Positions 5,736 through 13,968 of a stretch of 14,097 nucleotides of DNA are shown one piece after another. The DNA lies in NCBI GenBank assembly GCA_023409795.1, contig JAEYQX010000001.1, forward strand, positions 1-14,097, written 5' to 3'. The notes beneath the pieces are model-generated. The model was not told the origin of the DNA, made no database searches, and saw only the letters and a program-made list of their open reading frames with translations. Numbering within the stretch: position 1 is the first letter of the stretch; every line of letters begins with the position of its first letter. The DNA comes from Pseudomonadota bacterium (GTDB lineage Bacteria > Pseudomonadota > Alphaproteobacteria > Caulobacterales > Caulobacteraceae). The position numbers were made by a program, and so were the translations under genes.

Positions 5736-8700
5736 TTAGCGGGCGCGGTTGCGGAAGCGGTCGCGGCTGGGGCCGGGGCGGTCGCTTTCGCGGCGCCAGC
5801 GGACGGACAGGGTGGCGTCGTTGTCGCCGCCGAACTTGGAACTGATGGCCAGGTTGCGGCGGACCTGCCACTCGACCTTGACCGCCGCCCCGCCTTCGCC
5901 GCCGCCGATGACCTCCAGGTAGATGTCGTCAGTGATGTAGCGCCCGCCGGCCACCGTCATGCCGGAGGCCTCGCCGCTGAAGGACAGGCGGTCCAGGCCC
6001 GCCAGCTCGCGCAGGTTGCCGATGACGTCAAAGCCGCCGCCGCCCGCCAGAGAGGCCACGGCCGAGGCCAGCTGGGCGGCTTCCAGGGCCGACAGCTGCG
6101 AGGCCGAGCGACCGAACAGGACCTGCGACAGGATCTCGTCCTGGGGCAGGGCAGGGCTGGAGGTCAGGGCGATCTCCGGCTCGGCGGCGGTGCCGGTGAC
6201 GCGGATGGTGGCGGTCAGGGCCGGGTCCTCGCGCACGGCGGCCAGGTTCAGGCGGATGCGCGACGGATCGGTGGACAGGGTGATGGTGCCGCTGTCGTCA
6301 AAGACGAAGCGCTTGCCCGCGAACTCATAGTCGCCGCGCACGACGCTGGCCGTGCCGGTCAGCTGGGGCTGGGCAATGGTGCCGCGCACCCGGGCATTGG
6401 CCCGCAGCTCGACGTCCAGGCCCCGGCCGCGAATATTGATCTCGCGCCCGGTCAGGTTGAGGTTGAGCCCGATGGTCGGGCCGCGCGAGCGGGTCTCCTC
6501 GCTCTGGACCGGATCGCCGCCGGGGCGGTTGATCTCGACCACGTCCATGCGGACGATGCCGTTGGAGCCGGGCAGGTTGGGCGAAATCTCGGCGTCGTCG
6601 ACGTCCAGGTTGCCGCTCAGCTGGATGTTGCCATCGGTGGCGCGCACGGCGTTCAGCACGCCATTGGCGCGGGCCTGGGCAATGTCGTTGTCGATGATGC
6701 GGAAGCGGGCCAGCTCCAGCCGCAGGGACGAGGCCGAGCCCTGGCGCAGGCCCATGTTGCCGCTGCCCGAGACCGTGCCCTTTTCGCCGTCGGTGGCCTG
6801 GAAGCTCTCGATCACCGCCGTGGTGTCGTCGAAGCGGCCTGCCAGGTCGACGCTTTCCAGGCGCAGGCCCGTGATGCTGTCGCGGAAGGTGCCCTGGGTC
6901 AGGTCCAGCCGCCCGTTCAGGCGCGGGTCGTTCAGCGAGCCGCCGATCCGGGCATTGGCCGCGATCTGGCCCGACAGCGACTGCGAGCCGCCCAGGAAGA
7001 GGTCCCAGATCGGCTGGATCTGGCCACGGATGTCCACCTGGCCCGACATGGGCCGCGTGCGGGCAATGGCCAGGCGCAGCGGGGCCGCCGAGGTCTCGAC
7101 CGGCAGGGTGAGATCGGCACTGGCGCTGACATTGGCATTGTCCTGGGCCGTGGCCTGGATGCGCAGGACATTGTCGCCGAGGGTAGCGTTGAGGCGGCCA
7201 TCCACGGCCATGCCGCGCGGGGCATCCAGGCTGCGCAGCTGGCGCAGGGTGACGTTGGCGGCCCCGGTCAGGGTCTCGCCCTGGCCCTGGAGCTGGACCC
7301 GGCCGGTGACCTGGCCGCGCAGGTCCGGGGCCAGGGAGCCCATGTCGACATTGCTCAGGTTGGCCTGGATGGCTGTGCTGTTGGCGTCCTGGCGCAGCTC
7401 TCCGTCCAGCACGCCGCCGCCGACGCCCAGGTCGAGGCGGATCACGCGACCGTCGCCGTCCAGCGCCACGATGGCCGGGGCGCGGGTGGTGAAGGCGACC
7501 TCGCGCACACGGCCGCCGCCGCGCAGGCTGATGGTCTGGCTGTCGCCCCGGCGGGCGTATTCGCCGCTGCCGTTGAACTGGACCGGATTGGGGCCACCGA
7601 CGTCGGCGGCCAGGGTGAAGGGCAGGCGCTCCAGCGAGCCCCGGCCCTGCAGGGCCAGGTTGCGGATCGACCAGGTCGAGCCGGCCAGGCGGATGTTGCG
7701 GCCGGTGACGTCCAGCACGGCGCTGTCGCTGCCGCCGCCATCGGTCAGGCGCACACGGCCGCGCGCCTCGCCCGAGGCCAGGAAGGCCCCCTGCCGGGCC
7801 GTGAAGCTGAGGTCGGCGCTGGACGGGAAGCTGTTTGACAGGCCGATCGAGCCCTGGGCCGTGACCCCGCCGGCATTGACGTCGACGTCGGTCAGGCGGA
7901 TCAGCCGGTCGCCCAGGAAGAAGTTGCCCGAGGCGCGGGCCGGGCCATAGTTGGAGCCCGAGGTGATGGCGATGCGGCCGTTCGAGGCGTCGGCCCCCTT
8001 GCGGAAGCTGAGCACCATGTCGGCATTGGTCAGGACCAGGCCGCTGGCCGCCACCTTATCGAACCGGGCGCGCAGGTCGGCGACGGGCTGGGCCAGGGTG
8101 CCGGTCAGGGCCCCGTCGCCGGTCATGGCCCCGTCGATGGCAATCGGGCCGACGCCGAACGGCCCCTGGGCGTCCCAGTCCAGGGCCAGGCGCAGGCGCG
8201 AGCCCTCGATCAGTCCTTTGGCTCCCACGCGCGCGACCGCGCCGGTCAGCTCGCCGCGCTCGATGGCCACCGTGCCGCCGTTGTAGGTGCCGGACATCTG
8301 CAGGCGCGGGGCCTGGCCCAGCAGGCGGTCCAACTCGTCCATGCCGATGGCCATCTGGCGGCCGCGACCGTCGAAGCTGATCACCCAGGGCGCGCCGGAG
8401 CGGGCAGAGGACGCGCGGATCGGGCCGCTGAAGCTGCCGCGGGCCCCGGTGCGGATGCGGCCTAGGTCGGTCAAGGAGGCATCGCCGGCAAAGCTGAGCC
8501 CGCCCAGCAGGTTGCGCGAGCCCGAACCGGTCAGGACCAGCCCCTGTCCGCGCGCGTCGATGCTGTTCAGCAGGATGGCCCCGTCGGTGTTGCGGGTCGC
8601 CTCCAGCTGGACACGGGGGCTGGCCCCCAGCAGGGCACCGATGATCCCGGCGCTGGAGCCACCATTGGCGCGAATGTCGCCGGTGACCGTATAGCGCCCG

Positions 8701-9962
8701 TCCTTGGCCGCCAGGGCCAGGGGACCGGCGATGCGGGTCGCGCGATAGCTGGCCAGGTCGGCGTTCAGCAGGCTGACGTCACCCTTGAGCGTCCAGTCCT
8801 GGGGATCGCCCTGGAACAGGCCGGTATAGCTGGCCCCCTGGGCAATCGGGCGGCCCAGGATGCGGGCCAGGGACGGGGTCGAGACCTCGATCCGCACGCC
8901 ATTGGGGCTGGTGCGGTCACTGGTGCGGATCATGCCCTGGGCGCGCGACTGCAGGTTTTCGGCCTGCAAGCTCCAGGCCAGGCCCTGGTAGCCCTCGCGG
9001 ACCGGGTCCGGCACGGTGGCCAGGCCAAAGCGGGCCGTGCGGCCGATCTTGGTCACGAAGGGCTCAAGCAGGTCCGAGCCCGAGAAGTCGGCATAGCCCG
9101 ACACGCGCGAGCCATCCCCGCCAAAGTGGCCCTTGATGTGCAGGGGGGTGAACTGGCCCGTCCGCATGGTCACATCGACCACGTCGCCGGTGACAATGCC
9201 CACGGCGGTAAAGGGCTGGTCCGGCGAATAGCCCAGGGCACCGGCCAGGGGGCCGCCCTGGGCCTCGTTGGCGCGCAGGTTGACGCGCAGGTCGTCGATC
9301 TTCTCGCCCATCTCGGCGGTAAGGCGCAGGTAGTCGCCGGGGCGGCTGAGGCTGTTGGCGTTCAGCCTGACCGCCTTGGGCCCCTTGCGGGGCAGGGCCA
9401 GGCTGCCGTCCAGGGTCCAGCGGCCATAGTCCTTGGAGAAGTCTTCCAGCAGCTCGACATCGGCCTTGATACTGTCGATCTGGATCGACAGGGCCTGGGG
9501 ACCGCCGGGCTCCTCGGGCGGGTCCAGGACCGGGCGGCGGATCAGGCGGATCTTGTCGGCGGTGATCTCGGTCGCGTGGAAGCGGCGCAGGGTCAGGGGC
9601 CAGTAGGTCCAGTCGACGCGCACATCCAGGGCTTCCAGCCAGACGCCCTCGGAATCGGTGATGGTGACGCGCTCAAGGGTGAAGTCGTCGAACAGGTCGC
9701 CCTTCAGCCCCTCGACATTGATGCGGCCATAGCGGCTGATCTTCTTGCCAGCGACAAAGCCGGTGATCAGCTCGCGACCCGCGTCCGAGACCAGGTAGGT
9801 GCGCCCGCCAATCGCCAGGATCAGGGCCAGGACCACCAGGCCCACGACCACAATGCCCGAAAAGAAGCCGATGGCCTGCAGCCGGGTGCGCTTGCGCCGG
9901 ACCTTCTCGGCGGGCGTTTCCTCGGGCGCGGGGGGCGCGGTATCGGGCGGAGTGTCGGTCAA
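5736..9962 (-). CDS. tamB: Translocation and assembly module subunit TamB
   Basis: TamB is a very large inner-membrane-anchored periplasmic protein that works with TamA in outer-membrane protein assembly; its family (AsmA/YhdP-like) is also linked to lipid transport to the outer membrane. The product has 1408 residues: a basic cytosolic N-terminus (EKVRRKRTRLQ), one membrane anchor at about 30-52, then a long repetitive beta-rich stretch. The TamB C-terminal domain follows, recognisable by VVRGDYEFAGKRFVFDDSG, GTAAEPEIALTSSPALPQDE and ILSQVLFGR, then the GG-rich stretch. A basic tail (WRRESDRPGPSRDRFRNRAR) follows the expected end of the domain and is unusual. The start is a TTG (9960-9962) overlapping the tamA stop by 4 bases. 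No ATG or GTG is available for a long way downstream and the anchor needs this start, so translational coupling to tamA is likely. Confidence 0.95.
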   Translation of the reverse strand: MTDTPPDTAPPAPEETPAEKVRRKRTRLQAIGFFSGIVVVGLVVLALILAIGGRTYLVSDAGRELITGFVAGKKISRYGRINVEGLKGDLFDDFTLERVTITDSEGVWLEALDVRVDWTYWPLTLRRFHATEITADKIRLIRRPVLDPPEEPGGPQALSIQIDSIKADVELLEDFSKDYGRWTLDGSLALPRKGPKAVRLNANSLSRPGDYLRLTAEMGEKIDDLRVNLRANEAQGGPLAGALGYSPDQPFTAVGIVTGDVVDVTMRTGQFTPLHIKGHFGGDGSRVSGYADFSGSDLLEPFVTKIGRTARFGLATVPDPVREGYQGLAWSLQAENLQSRAQGMIRTSDRTSPNGVRIEVSTPSLARILGRPIAQGASYTGLFQGDPQDWTLKGDVSLLNADLASYRATRIAGPLALAAKDGRYTVTGDIRANGGSSAGIIGALLGASPRVQLEATRNTDGAILLNSIDARGQGLVLTGSGSRNLLGGLSFAGDASLTDLGRIRTGARGSFSGPIRASSARSGAPWVISFDGRGRQMAIGMDELDRLLGQAPRLQMSGTYNGGTVAIERGELTGAVARVGAKGLIEGSRLRLALDWDAQGPFGVGPIAIDGAMTGDGALTGTLAQPVADLRARFDKVAASGLVLTNADMVLSFRKGADASNGRIAITSGSNYGPARASGNFFLGDRLIRLTDVDVNAGGVTAQGSIGLSNSFPSSADLSFTARQGAFLASGEARGRVRLTDGGGSDSAVLDVTGRNIRLAGSTWSIRNLALQGRGSLERLPFTLAADVGGPNPVQFNGSGEYARRGDSQTISLRGGGRVREVAFTTRAPAIVALDGDGRVIRLDLGVGGGVLDGELRQDANSTAIQANLSNVDMGSLAPDLRGQVTGRVQLQGQGETLTGAANVTLRQLRSLDAPRGMAVDGRLNATLGDNVLRIQATAQDNANVSASADLTLPVETSAAPLRLAIARTRPMSGQVDIRGQIQPIWDLFLGGSQSLSGQIAANARIGGSLNDPRLNGRLDLTQGTFRDSITGLRLESVDLAGRFDDTTAVIESFQATDGEKGTVSGSGNMGLRQGSASSLRLELARFRIIDNDIAQARANGVLNAVRATDGNIQLSGNLDVDDAEISPNLPGSNGIVRMDVVEINRPGGDPVQSEETRSRGPTIGLNLNLTGREINIRGRGLDVELRANARVRGTIAQPQLTGTASVVRGDYEFAGKRFVFDDSGTITLSTDPSRIRLNLAAVREDPALTATIRVTGTAAEPEIALTSSPALPQDEILSQVLFGRSASQLSALEAAQLASAVASLAGGGGFDVIGNLRELAGLDRLSFSGEASGMTVAGGRYITDDIYLEVIGGGEGGAAVKVEWQVRRNLAISSKFGGDNDATLSVRWRRESDRPGPSRDRFRNRAR

Positions 9963-11749
9963 AAGGCCTGGCCGATGCTGAGGTAGAGCTGGAAGTCGGA
10001 ATCACCCTCGCGCTTGTTGAGCGGGACGGCGATGTCGGCGCGAACCGGGCCAAAGGGCAGCTTGTAGCGGACGCCAACCCCGGCACCGTAGCGCATATTG
10101 GTCAGGTTCGGCGTTTCCTGGAAGCCGATGGCCCCGGCATCGACGAAAGCGACGGCCTGGAACTTCTCGCCGATGTCGCGGCGGACCTCCAGGGCGGTCT
10201 CGAACAGGGACAGGCCCCCGCGCGGGGTGTTGTCGGGCCAGCGCGGGTTGATGCTCTGGTAGGAATAGCCGCGCACCGAGCCACCACCGCCCGAGAAGAA
10301 CATCCGGTCCGACGGCACGGTCAGCTCCTCGCCGCCGATGATGGAGCCAATGCGAATCCGGCCCGCCAGCACGGTCCGGGCATTGTCCTGGACCGGCAGA
10401 TAGGCCGAGGCCGTGGCCAGGCTGCGCAGGAAGAAGACATTGTCGGCCCCGGTCACCGCCGTGGGCTGGACCGAGATGTCGAAGCGATAGCCGGTGGTGG
10501 GGTCCAGCGGATCGTTGGAGCGGTCCATGTAGGCCGAGCCCCGGGCCGTCAGGATGGCCAGGTCCCGGTCAAAGGTGATCGGGGCGTGGGTCACCGGGTC
10601 AAAGCGCCGCTCGGTGTAGTGGCCCGCATCCACGCCCAGGCCATAGGAGAAGTATGAGGTCTTGCCGATCCGCTGGGACAGGTCGGCATTGAGGGTCAGG
10701 GCCGTGCGGTCATAGGCGTCCGTCTCCTCGTGGACCAGCCAGGAGGAGAGGTTGAGGTTGCGTCCGGCGCGACGCCAGTGGGGCAGGCGCAGCTCGCCGC
10801 CCAGCCGGCTGTCGATGCTGGCATAGCGCAGGCCATAGCGCAGGGTGTCGGCCCGCTTCAGCCGGTTGTAGCGGGTTTGGAAGACGTCCACGCCAAAGCC
10901 GTCGGTGGTGGCCCAGGTAGCCCCCGCTTCCAGCAGGCGGCGCGGGCGGTCGGTCAGGGTGACGATGACCGGGCGCAGGCCCTGGTCGTCCGTCTGTTCC
11001 CGCGGGGTCAGGGCCACCGCGACATTCTCATAGACCCCGGTGTCGATCAGCCGCCGCTCCAGCTCGGCCAGGTCCTCGGGATCAAAGCGGTCGCGTTCCT
11101 GCCACGGGGCCAGGCTGGCGACCCAGTCGGCCTCGGTCGGCCCAAAGGTGCGCAGGCGAACCCCGTCCATCAGGACCAGGGGACCCGAGGCAATGTTGAA
11201 GTTGGGCTGGACCGAGAAGTCGGCGTGATCGACGACGACGCGGCGGGGCTCGGCCCTGGCATCGGCATAGCCGTAGCGGGTCAGGCCCGCGACGATGCGG
11301 CCCTCGGCGGCCAGGATGTCGGCGGCGCGGCCGGGCTGGCCGACCTCAAGGCCCAGGTCATCGCTGACCTGCCGGGCGGTTTCCTCGTCCGGGGCCGGGG
11401 TGGTCCACAGGATCAGGCTCTGGGCCAGGGTGAAGCGCTGGCCCGGTTCGACGCGGACGACGGCCACGGGCTGGTCCTCGCCCTCGACGTCATCCTCGAC
11501 CCGGGACTGGTAGTAGCCCTCGGATCGCAGCAGGTCGGTGGCGGCCTGGACCGCGCTGCGGGCCCGGCGGCGGGCCTCAAAGCGGCTGGCGGGGGCCTCG
11601 CCGGTTTCACCGATGGCCCGTTCCAGCTGGCGGCGCAGGTCACCGTCCAGATCGCCGCGAACCTGGGCCTTGGGTTCGACGGCGTGGGCCTGGGTGGCCA
11701 GGGCGCAGACCGTGAAGCCGGCAAGGATAAGCGGGAGCCTGGGGTTCAC
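9959..11749 (-). CDS. tamA: Translocation and assembly module subunit TamA, outer-membrane barrel
   Basis: TamA is an Omp85/BamA-superfamily outer-membrane protein that partners TamB. The 596-residue precursor has a signal peptide cleaved after AHA (residue 23), then a periplasmic POTRA-like region to about residue 270 with FNIASGPLVLMDGVRL and DTGVYENVAVAL typical of the family, then the 16-strand barrel domain. The lid-lock motif VRGY (492-495) lies inside SGGGGSVRGYSYQ, and the chain ends in Phe596, the usual outer-membrane barrel signature. The start is a GTG (11747-11749) with AAAGG 7 bases upstream; it is chosen because it gives the complete signal peptide. tamB follows with a 4-base overlap, and a small lipoprotein gene lies 46 bases upstream on the same strand. 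BamA itself is excluded by length and by the tamB partner. Confidence 0.95.
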   Translation of the reverse strand: MNPRLPLILAGFTVCALATQAHAVEPKAQVRGDLDGDLRRQLERAIGETGEAPASRFEARRRARSAVQAATDLLRSEGYYQSRVEDDVEGEDQPVAVVRVEPGQRFTLAQSLILWTTPAPDEETARQVSDDLGLEVGQPGRAADILAAEGRIVAGLTRYGYADARAEPRRVVVDHADFSVQPNFNIASGPLVLMDGVRLRTFGPTEADWVASLAPWQERDRFDPEDLAELERRLIDTGVYENVAVALTPREQTDDQGLRPVIVTLTDRPRRLLEAGATWATTDGFGVDVFQTRYNRLKRADTLRYGLRYASIDSRLGGELRLPHWRRAGRNLNLSSWLVHEETDAYDRTALTLNADLSQRIGKTSYFSYGLGVDAGHYTERRFDPVTHAPITFDRDLAILTARGSAYMDRSNDPLDPTTGYRFDISVQPTAVTGADNVFFLRSLATASAYLPVQDNARTVLAGRIRIGSIIGGEELTVPSDRMFFSGGGGSVRGYSYQSINPRWPDNTPRGGLSLFETALEVRRDIGEKFQAVAFVDAGAIGFQETPNLTNMRYGAGVGVRYKLPFGPVRADIAVPLNKREGDSDFQLYLSIGQAF

Positions 11750-11795
11750 GCGGTAGCCTTTGATCGTCGTCGGGCCGAACCGGCCCGGTCAGGGG

Positions 11796-12074
11796 TCAGT
11801 AGAAAAGCGTATCGCTGTCGGGCTGGACGCTTTCCTCCGAGGAACGGGTCTCGGGCGGAAGGGTGTCGACCGGCGGGGTGTCGGGCGCAGGCTCGGTCAC
11901 CTCGGCCACGACCGGCTCGGCCGCGTCTTCAGCCGCGACGGCCTCTTCCTCGACCACCTCGACGGGGGCCGGTTCGGGCTGGGGGGCATAGTCCGGTTCG
12001 CTGCAGGCAGACACAAGCGCTGCCAGGCCCAGGCCGGATGCCACGAGAATAGGTTTCAAGAGTGTGTTTTTCAT
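11796..12074 (-). CDS. Small Pro/Glu-rich lipoprotein encoded upstream of tamA
   Basis: I do not recognise this 92-residue protein. It has a lipoprotein signal peptide (MKNTLLKPILVASGLGLAAL) ending in lipobox VSAC with the lipidated Cys24. The next residue is Ser, not Asp, so sorting to the outer membrane is expected. The mature part is only 69 residues, with no tryptophan and a long run rich in Pro, Glu, Val and Ala (about 29-75), likely disordered, then a short C-terminal DSDTLFY. The ATG is at 12072-12074, with AGGG about 11 bases upstream. It lies 46 bases before tamA on the same strand, so it is probably the first gene of a three-gene tam operon. Whether it works with TamA is inference. 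The adjacent racemase gene ends 91 bases upstream of its start. Confidence 0.85.
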   Translation of the reverse strand: MKNTLLKPILVASGLGLAALVSACSEPDYAPQPEPAPVEVVEEEAVAAEDAAEPVVAEVTEPAPDTPPVDTLPPETRSSEESVQPDSDTLFY

Positions 12075-12165
12075 CAGTCAAATGCCCTGTGGAACCCCAA
12101 CGCCAAGGCCAGGGTGAAGTTCCGATCCGCTTGATGACACAAGAGAATGAACGCTGACTGAACCA

Positions 12166-13251
12166 TTATCGCCCCCACTGCAACAGGGCTTCGTCCAGGC
12201 TCAGGTCCGGCCCCTGCGCGGCCACCGCGCCGGCCGGCGGCGAGAAGCGGGGCGCAGGGGCGGGCTGGACCACGCCGGGGTCGACAAAGGTGCCGCGCGC
12301 CTGGTTGTGGGGATGAAGCGGGGCCTCCGACAGGCTGAGCACCGGGGTGACGCAGGCCTCGGTCCCGGCAAAGTGGGCGGCCCAGTCGTCGCGGGTGCGA
12401 GTGGCAAACAGGGCGGTGAAGCGGGCTTCCAGCCGGGGCCAGCTAGCAAGGTCATACTGGGGGGCCTCGTCCGGCGACAGGCCCAGGCCGTGGACCAGGG
12501 CGGCATAGAATCGTGGCTCCAGCGCGCCCACGGCGACATAGCCACCATCGGCACAGGCATAGCAGCGATAGAAGGGGGCCCCGCCGTCCAGCAGGTTGCC
12601 CTGGCGCCGGTCACTCCACAGGCCGCGGGCGCGCAGGGCATGGAAGACACTGGTATAAAGGGCGACGCCGTCGGTCATGGCGGCATCGACGACGCGGCCC
12701 TGGCCGGTCCTCTGGGCCTCCAGCAGGGCGGCGAGCAGGCCGGTGACCAGCATCATGGCTCCGCCGCCATAGTCAGCCACCATGTTGAGCGGCGGGGGCG
12801 GGGGGCGGTCCGCCGCCCCGATGGGATAGAGCCCGCCCGCGATCCCCAGGTAGTTGATGTCGTGGCCGACCTGGTCCGCCAGGGGGCCGGTCTGGCCCCA
12901 GCCGGTGACGCGGCCATAGACCAGGCGGGGGTTGCGGGCCTGGCAGGCATCCGGCCCCAGGCCCAGCCGTTCCATGACGCCGGGACGAAAGCCCTCGATC
13001 AGCCCGTCCGCCCTTTCGACCAGGCCCAGCACCCGGTCGCGGTCCCGGGGCGACTTGAGATCAACCGGGACGGCGGTGCGGCCCCGGTGCAGGATGGCCC
13101 CGCCGACCTCGTCCAGGGCCGCAGGCGGTGCCGAGCCGCCCCGGGTCAGGCGCAGCACCTCGGCCCCCAGGTCCGCCAGCACCATGCCCGCAAAGGTGAC
13201 CGGCCCCAGGCCGTCGATCTCGATCAGTTTCAGTCCGGATAAAGGTCCCAT
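12166..13251 (-). CDS. Alpha-methylacyl-CoA racemase (CaiB/BaiF family)
   Basis: This enzyme inverts the alpha carbon of 2-methylacyl-CoA thioesters in branched-chain lipid breakdown. The 361-residue protein aligns end to end with Mycobacterium tuberculosis MCR (360). The MCR catalytic residues are all kept: His130 in GHDINYLG (H126), Asp160 in ADYGGGAM (D156), Glu245 in VGALEPRF (E241) and Arg95 in MERLGLG (R91). This distinguishes a racemase from class III CoA-transferases of the same fold. Further matches are MGPLSGLKLIEIDGLGP, VYGRVTGWGQTGP and LLDGGAPFYRCY. The ATG at 13249-13251 matches the family N-terminus. A longer reading to 13437 adds 62 Arg/Pro-rich residues without similarity and is rejected. 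It is on the same strand as the tam genes but unrelated in function. No clear Shine-Dalgarno is seen. Confidence 0.92.
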   Translation of the reverse strand: MGPLSGLKLIEIDGLGPVTFAGMVLADLGAEVLRLTRGGSAPPAALDEVGGAILHRGRTAVPVDLKSPRDRDRVLGLVERADGLIEGFRPGVMERLGLGPDACQARNPRLVYGRVTGWGQTGPLADQVGHDINYLGIAGGLYPIGAADRPPPPPLNMVADYGGGAMMLVTGLLAALLEAQRTGQGRVVDAAMTDGVALYTSVFHALRARGLWSDRRQGNLLDGGAPFYRCYACADGGYVAVGALEPRFYAALVHGLGLSPDEAPQYDLASWPRLEARFTALFATRTRDDWAAHFAGTEACVTPVLSLSEAPLHPHNQARGTFVDPGVVQPAPAPRFSPPAGAVAAQGPDLSLDEALLQWGR

Positions 13252-13419
13252 GGCCGCAAGGCTAGGCCGGGAATCACGGTTCGGCCTATCCTCAAACCTG
13301 ACAGGGTGGCGATTTTGGTGTGGACGATGTTCTGCCAATAAATTCAAAAACTGGGCCACAGGGGCCTTGACCCGAACGGGCGAATGAACCAGAAACCGCC
13401 TCCTCGGATCGGTCCCCGG

Positions 13420-13447
13420 CTGACCCGAGCGCTGCAACCACTAAGTG
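13420..13447 (+). promoter_or_regulatory. Possible promoter of tRNA-Lys
   Basis: CTGACCC (13420-13426), 13 bases, then ACTAAGTG (13440-13447) partly fits the Caulobacter housekeeping pattern TTGACGS - N10-14 - GCTANAWC and would start transcription about 10 bases before the mature tRNA. The match is incomplete. The -10-like element lies inside a perfect inverted repeat, CAACCACTAAGTGGTTG (13435-13451). Confidence 0.25.
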
Positions 13448-13463
13448 GTTGATTTCAAAGTGT

Positions 13464-13540
13464 GCGCCCCTAGCTCAGTTGGTTAGAGCATCTGACTTTT
13501 AATCAGAGGGTCCTCGGTTCGAGCCCGAGGGGGCGTACCA
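13464..13540 (+). tRNA. tRNA-Lys(UUU), CCA encoded
   Basis: The full cloverleaf was read by eye. The acceptor GCGCCCC (13464-13470) pairs with GGGGCGT (13530-13536) with a terminal G-U wobble. The D stem is GCTC/GAGC, the anticodon stem TCTGA/TCAGA with loop CTTTTAA, and the T stem CTCGG/CCGAG with loop TTCGAGC. The discriminator is A and CCA is encoded at 13538-13540. The anticodon TTT at 13498-13500 reads the lysine codons AAA and AAG. A pyrimidine-rich stretch with five T's follows (13541-13557) and may help end transcription. Confidence 0.97.
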
Positions 13541-13657
13541 CTTTCCTCCCTTTTTCCTGCATATGCGCGGCCTTTTGGAGCCTGGTGCCTGGCGTCTGTC
13601 GTATAGCGGACGGCAGGGGAACAGGGGCGGCTCCCGGTGCTTGGTCCTGATGCCACC

Positions 13658-13664
13658 AGGAGGG
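13658..13664 (+). promoter_or_regulatory. Strong ribosome binding site for the small hydrophilic protein
   Basis: AGGAGGG stands 8 bases before the ATG at 13673, a near-ideal Shine-Dalgarno. It fixes the start of the following gene even though the frame then breaks. Confidence 0.7.
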
Positions 13665-13672
13665 AGAACGAC

Positions 13673-13881
13673 ATGACCGACACCCAGCCGAGCGTGAGGG
13701 CCGCGACAGCCTGCAGGCCCAGGCCGAGCGCGAGACCAGCCTGAGCCAGAGCGGGGACAAGAAGGCCGAGGCCCATCTGTCCGACGAGAACGGCAGGCCG
13801 ACCGATATCCAGAGCGACACTGCCCCCGAAGGCGACCGGCAGGAAACCACCCGGGGCCAGGGACAGGAGATCCCCTCCTAG
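13673..13881 (+). pseudogene. Small hydrophilic protein with an apparent one-base deletion
   Basis: From the ATG the frame reads MTDTQ and then a short nonsense tail to a TGA (24 codons in all). In another frame, from GAG at 13690 to TAG at 13879-13881, there are 63 open codons with strong G/C third positions and very polar content: EREGRDSLQAQAERETSLSQ, SGDKKAEAHLSDENGRPTD, ending GQGQEIPS. Inserting one base near 13687-13690 joins the two into a 69-residue protein beginning MTDTQAEREGRDS. The second frame has no start codon of its own. The protein has almost no hydrophobic residues and is probably disordered; I do not recognise it and assign no function. It converges with another small hydrophilic gene. 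The break may be an assembly error or a true lesion. Confidence 0.6.
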
Positions 13882-13921
13882 GCTTCACCCGCTTCAGCCA
13901 GGCCTGAGGCAGGCATGAGAC

Positions 13922-13949
13922 AGGCGGCGGTACGGGTGGGCCGCCGCCT
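13922..13949. terminator. Hairpin between two convergent small genes, possible bidirectional terminator
   Basis: AGGCGGCGG (13922-13930) pairs perfectly with CCGCCGCCT (13941-13949) across a 10-base loop. It lies 40 bases after one stop codon and 19 bases from the other. The T content on either side is low, so it may need other factors. Confidence 0.5.
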
Positions 13950-13968
13950 ATTGGCTTTGGGGAAGGGG

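Noticed and set aside
5721..7838. Long plus-strand open frame opposite tamB (705 codons), and similar long frames opposite astD, the M20 hydrolase and tamA
   Set aside because: These are Gly/Ala/Gln/Val-rich mirror frames expected opposite high-GC genes, with no recognisable domains, while the minus strand has clear family proteins.
13252..13437. 62-residue N-terminal extension of the CoA racemase
   Set aside because: The added Arg/Pro-rich sequence has no family similarity, while the ATG at 13251 gives the exact racemase N-terminus.
13618..13645. GGAAC followed about 17 bases later by CTTG, resembling a general-stress (EcfG) promoter before the small hydrophilic gene
   Set aside because: The -35 matches, but the -10 does not give the expected CGTT at either usual spacing, so I do not call it.
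13538..13672. Integrated element at the tRNA 3' end
   Set aside because: No integrase and no repeat of the tRNA 3' end were seen in the 557 bases downstream of it in the window.
13483..13888. Minus-strand open frames over the tRNA reading RARTEDPLIKSQML, SGSNRGPSD or LEPRTL
   Set aside because: These endings are the antisense translation of the tRNA-Lys in its three frames, a familiar source of false proteins; the rest overlaps the plus-strand small gene.
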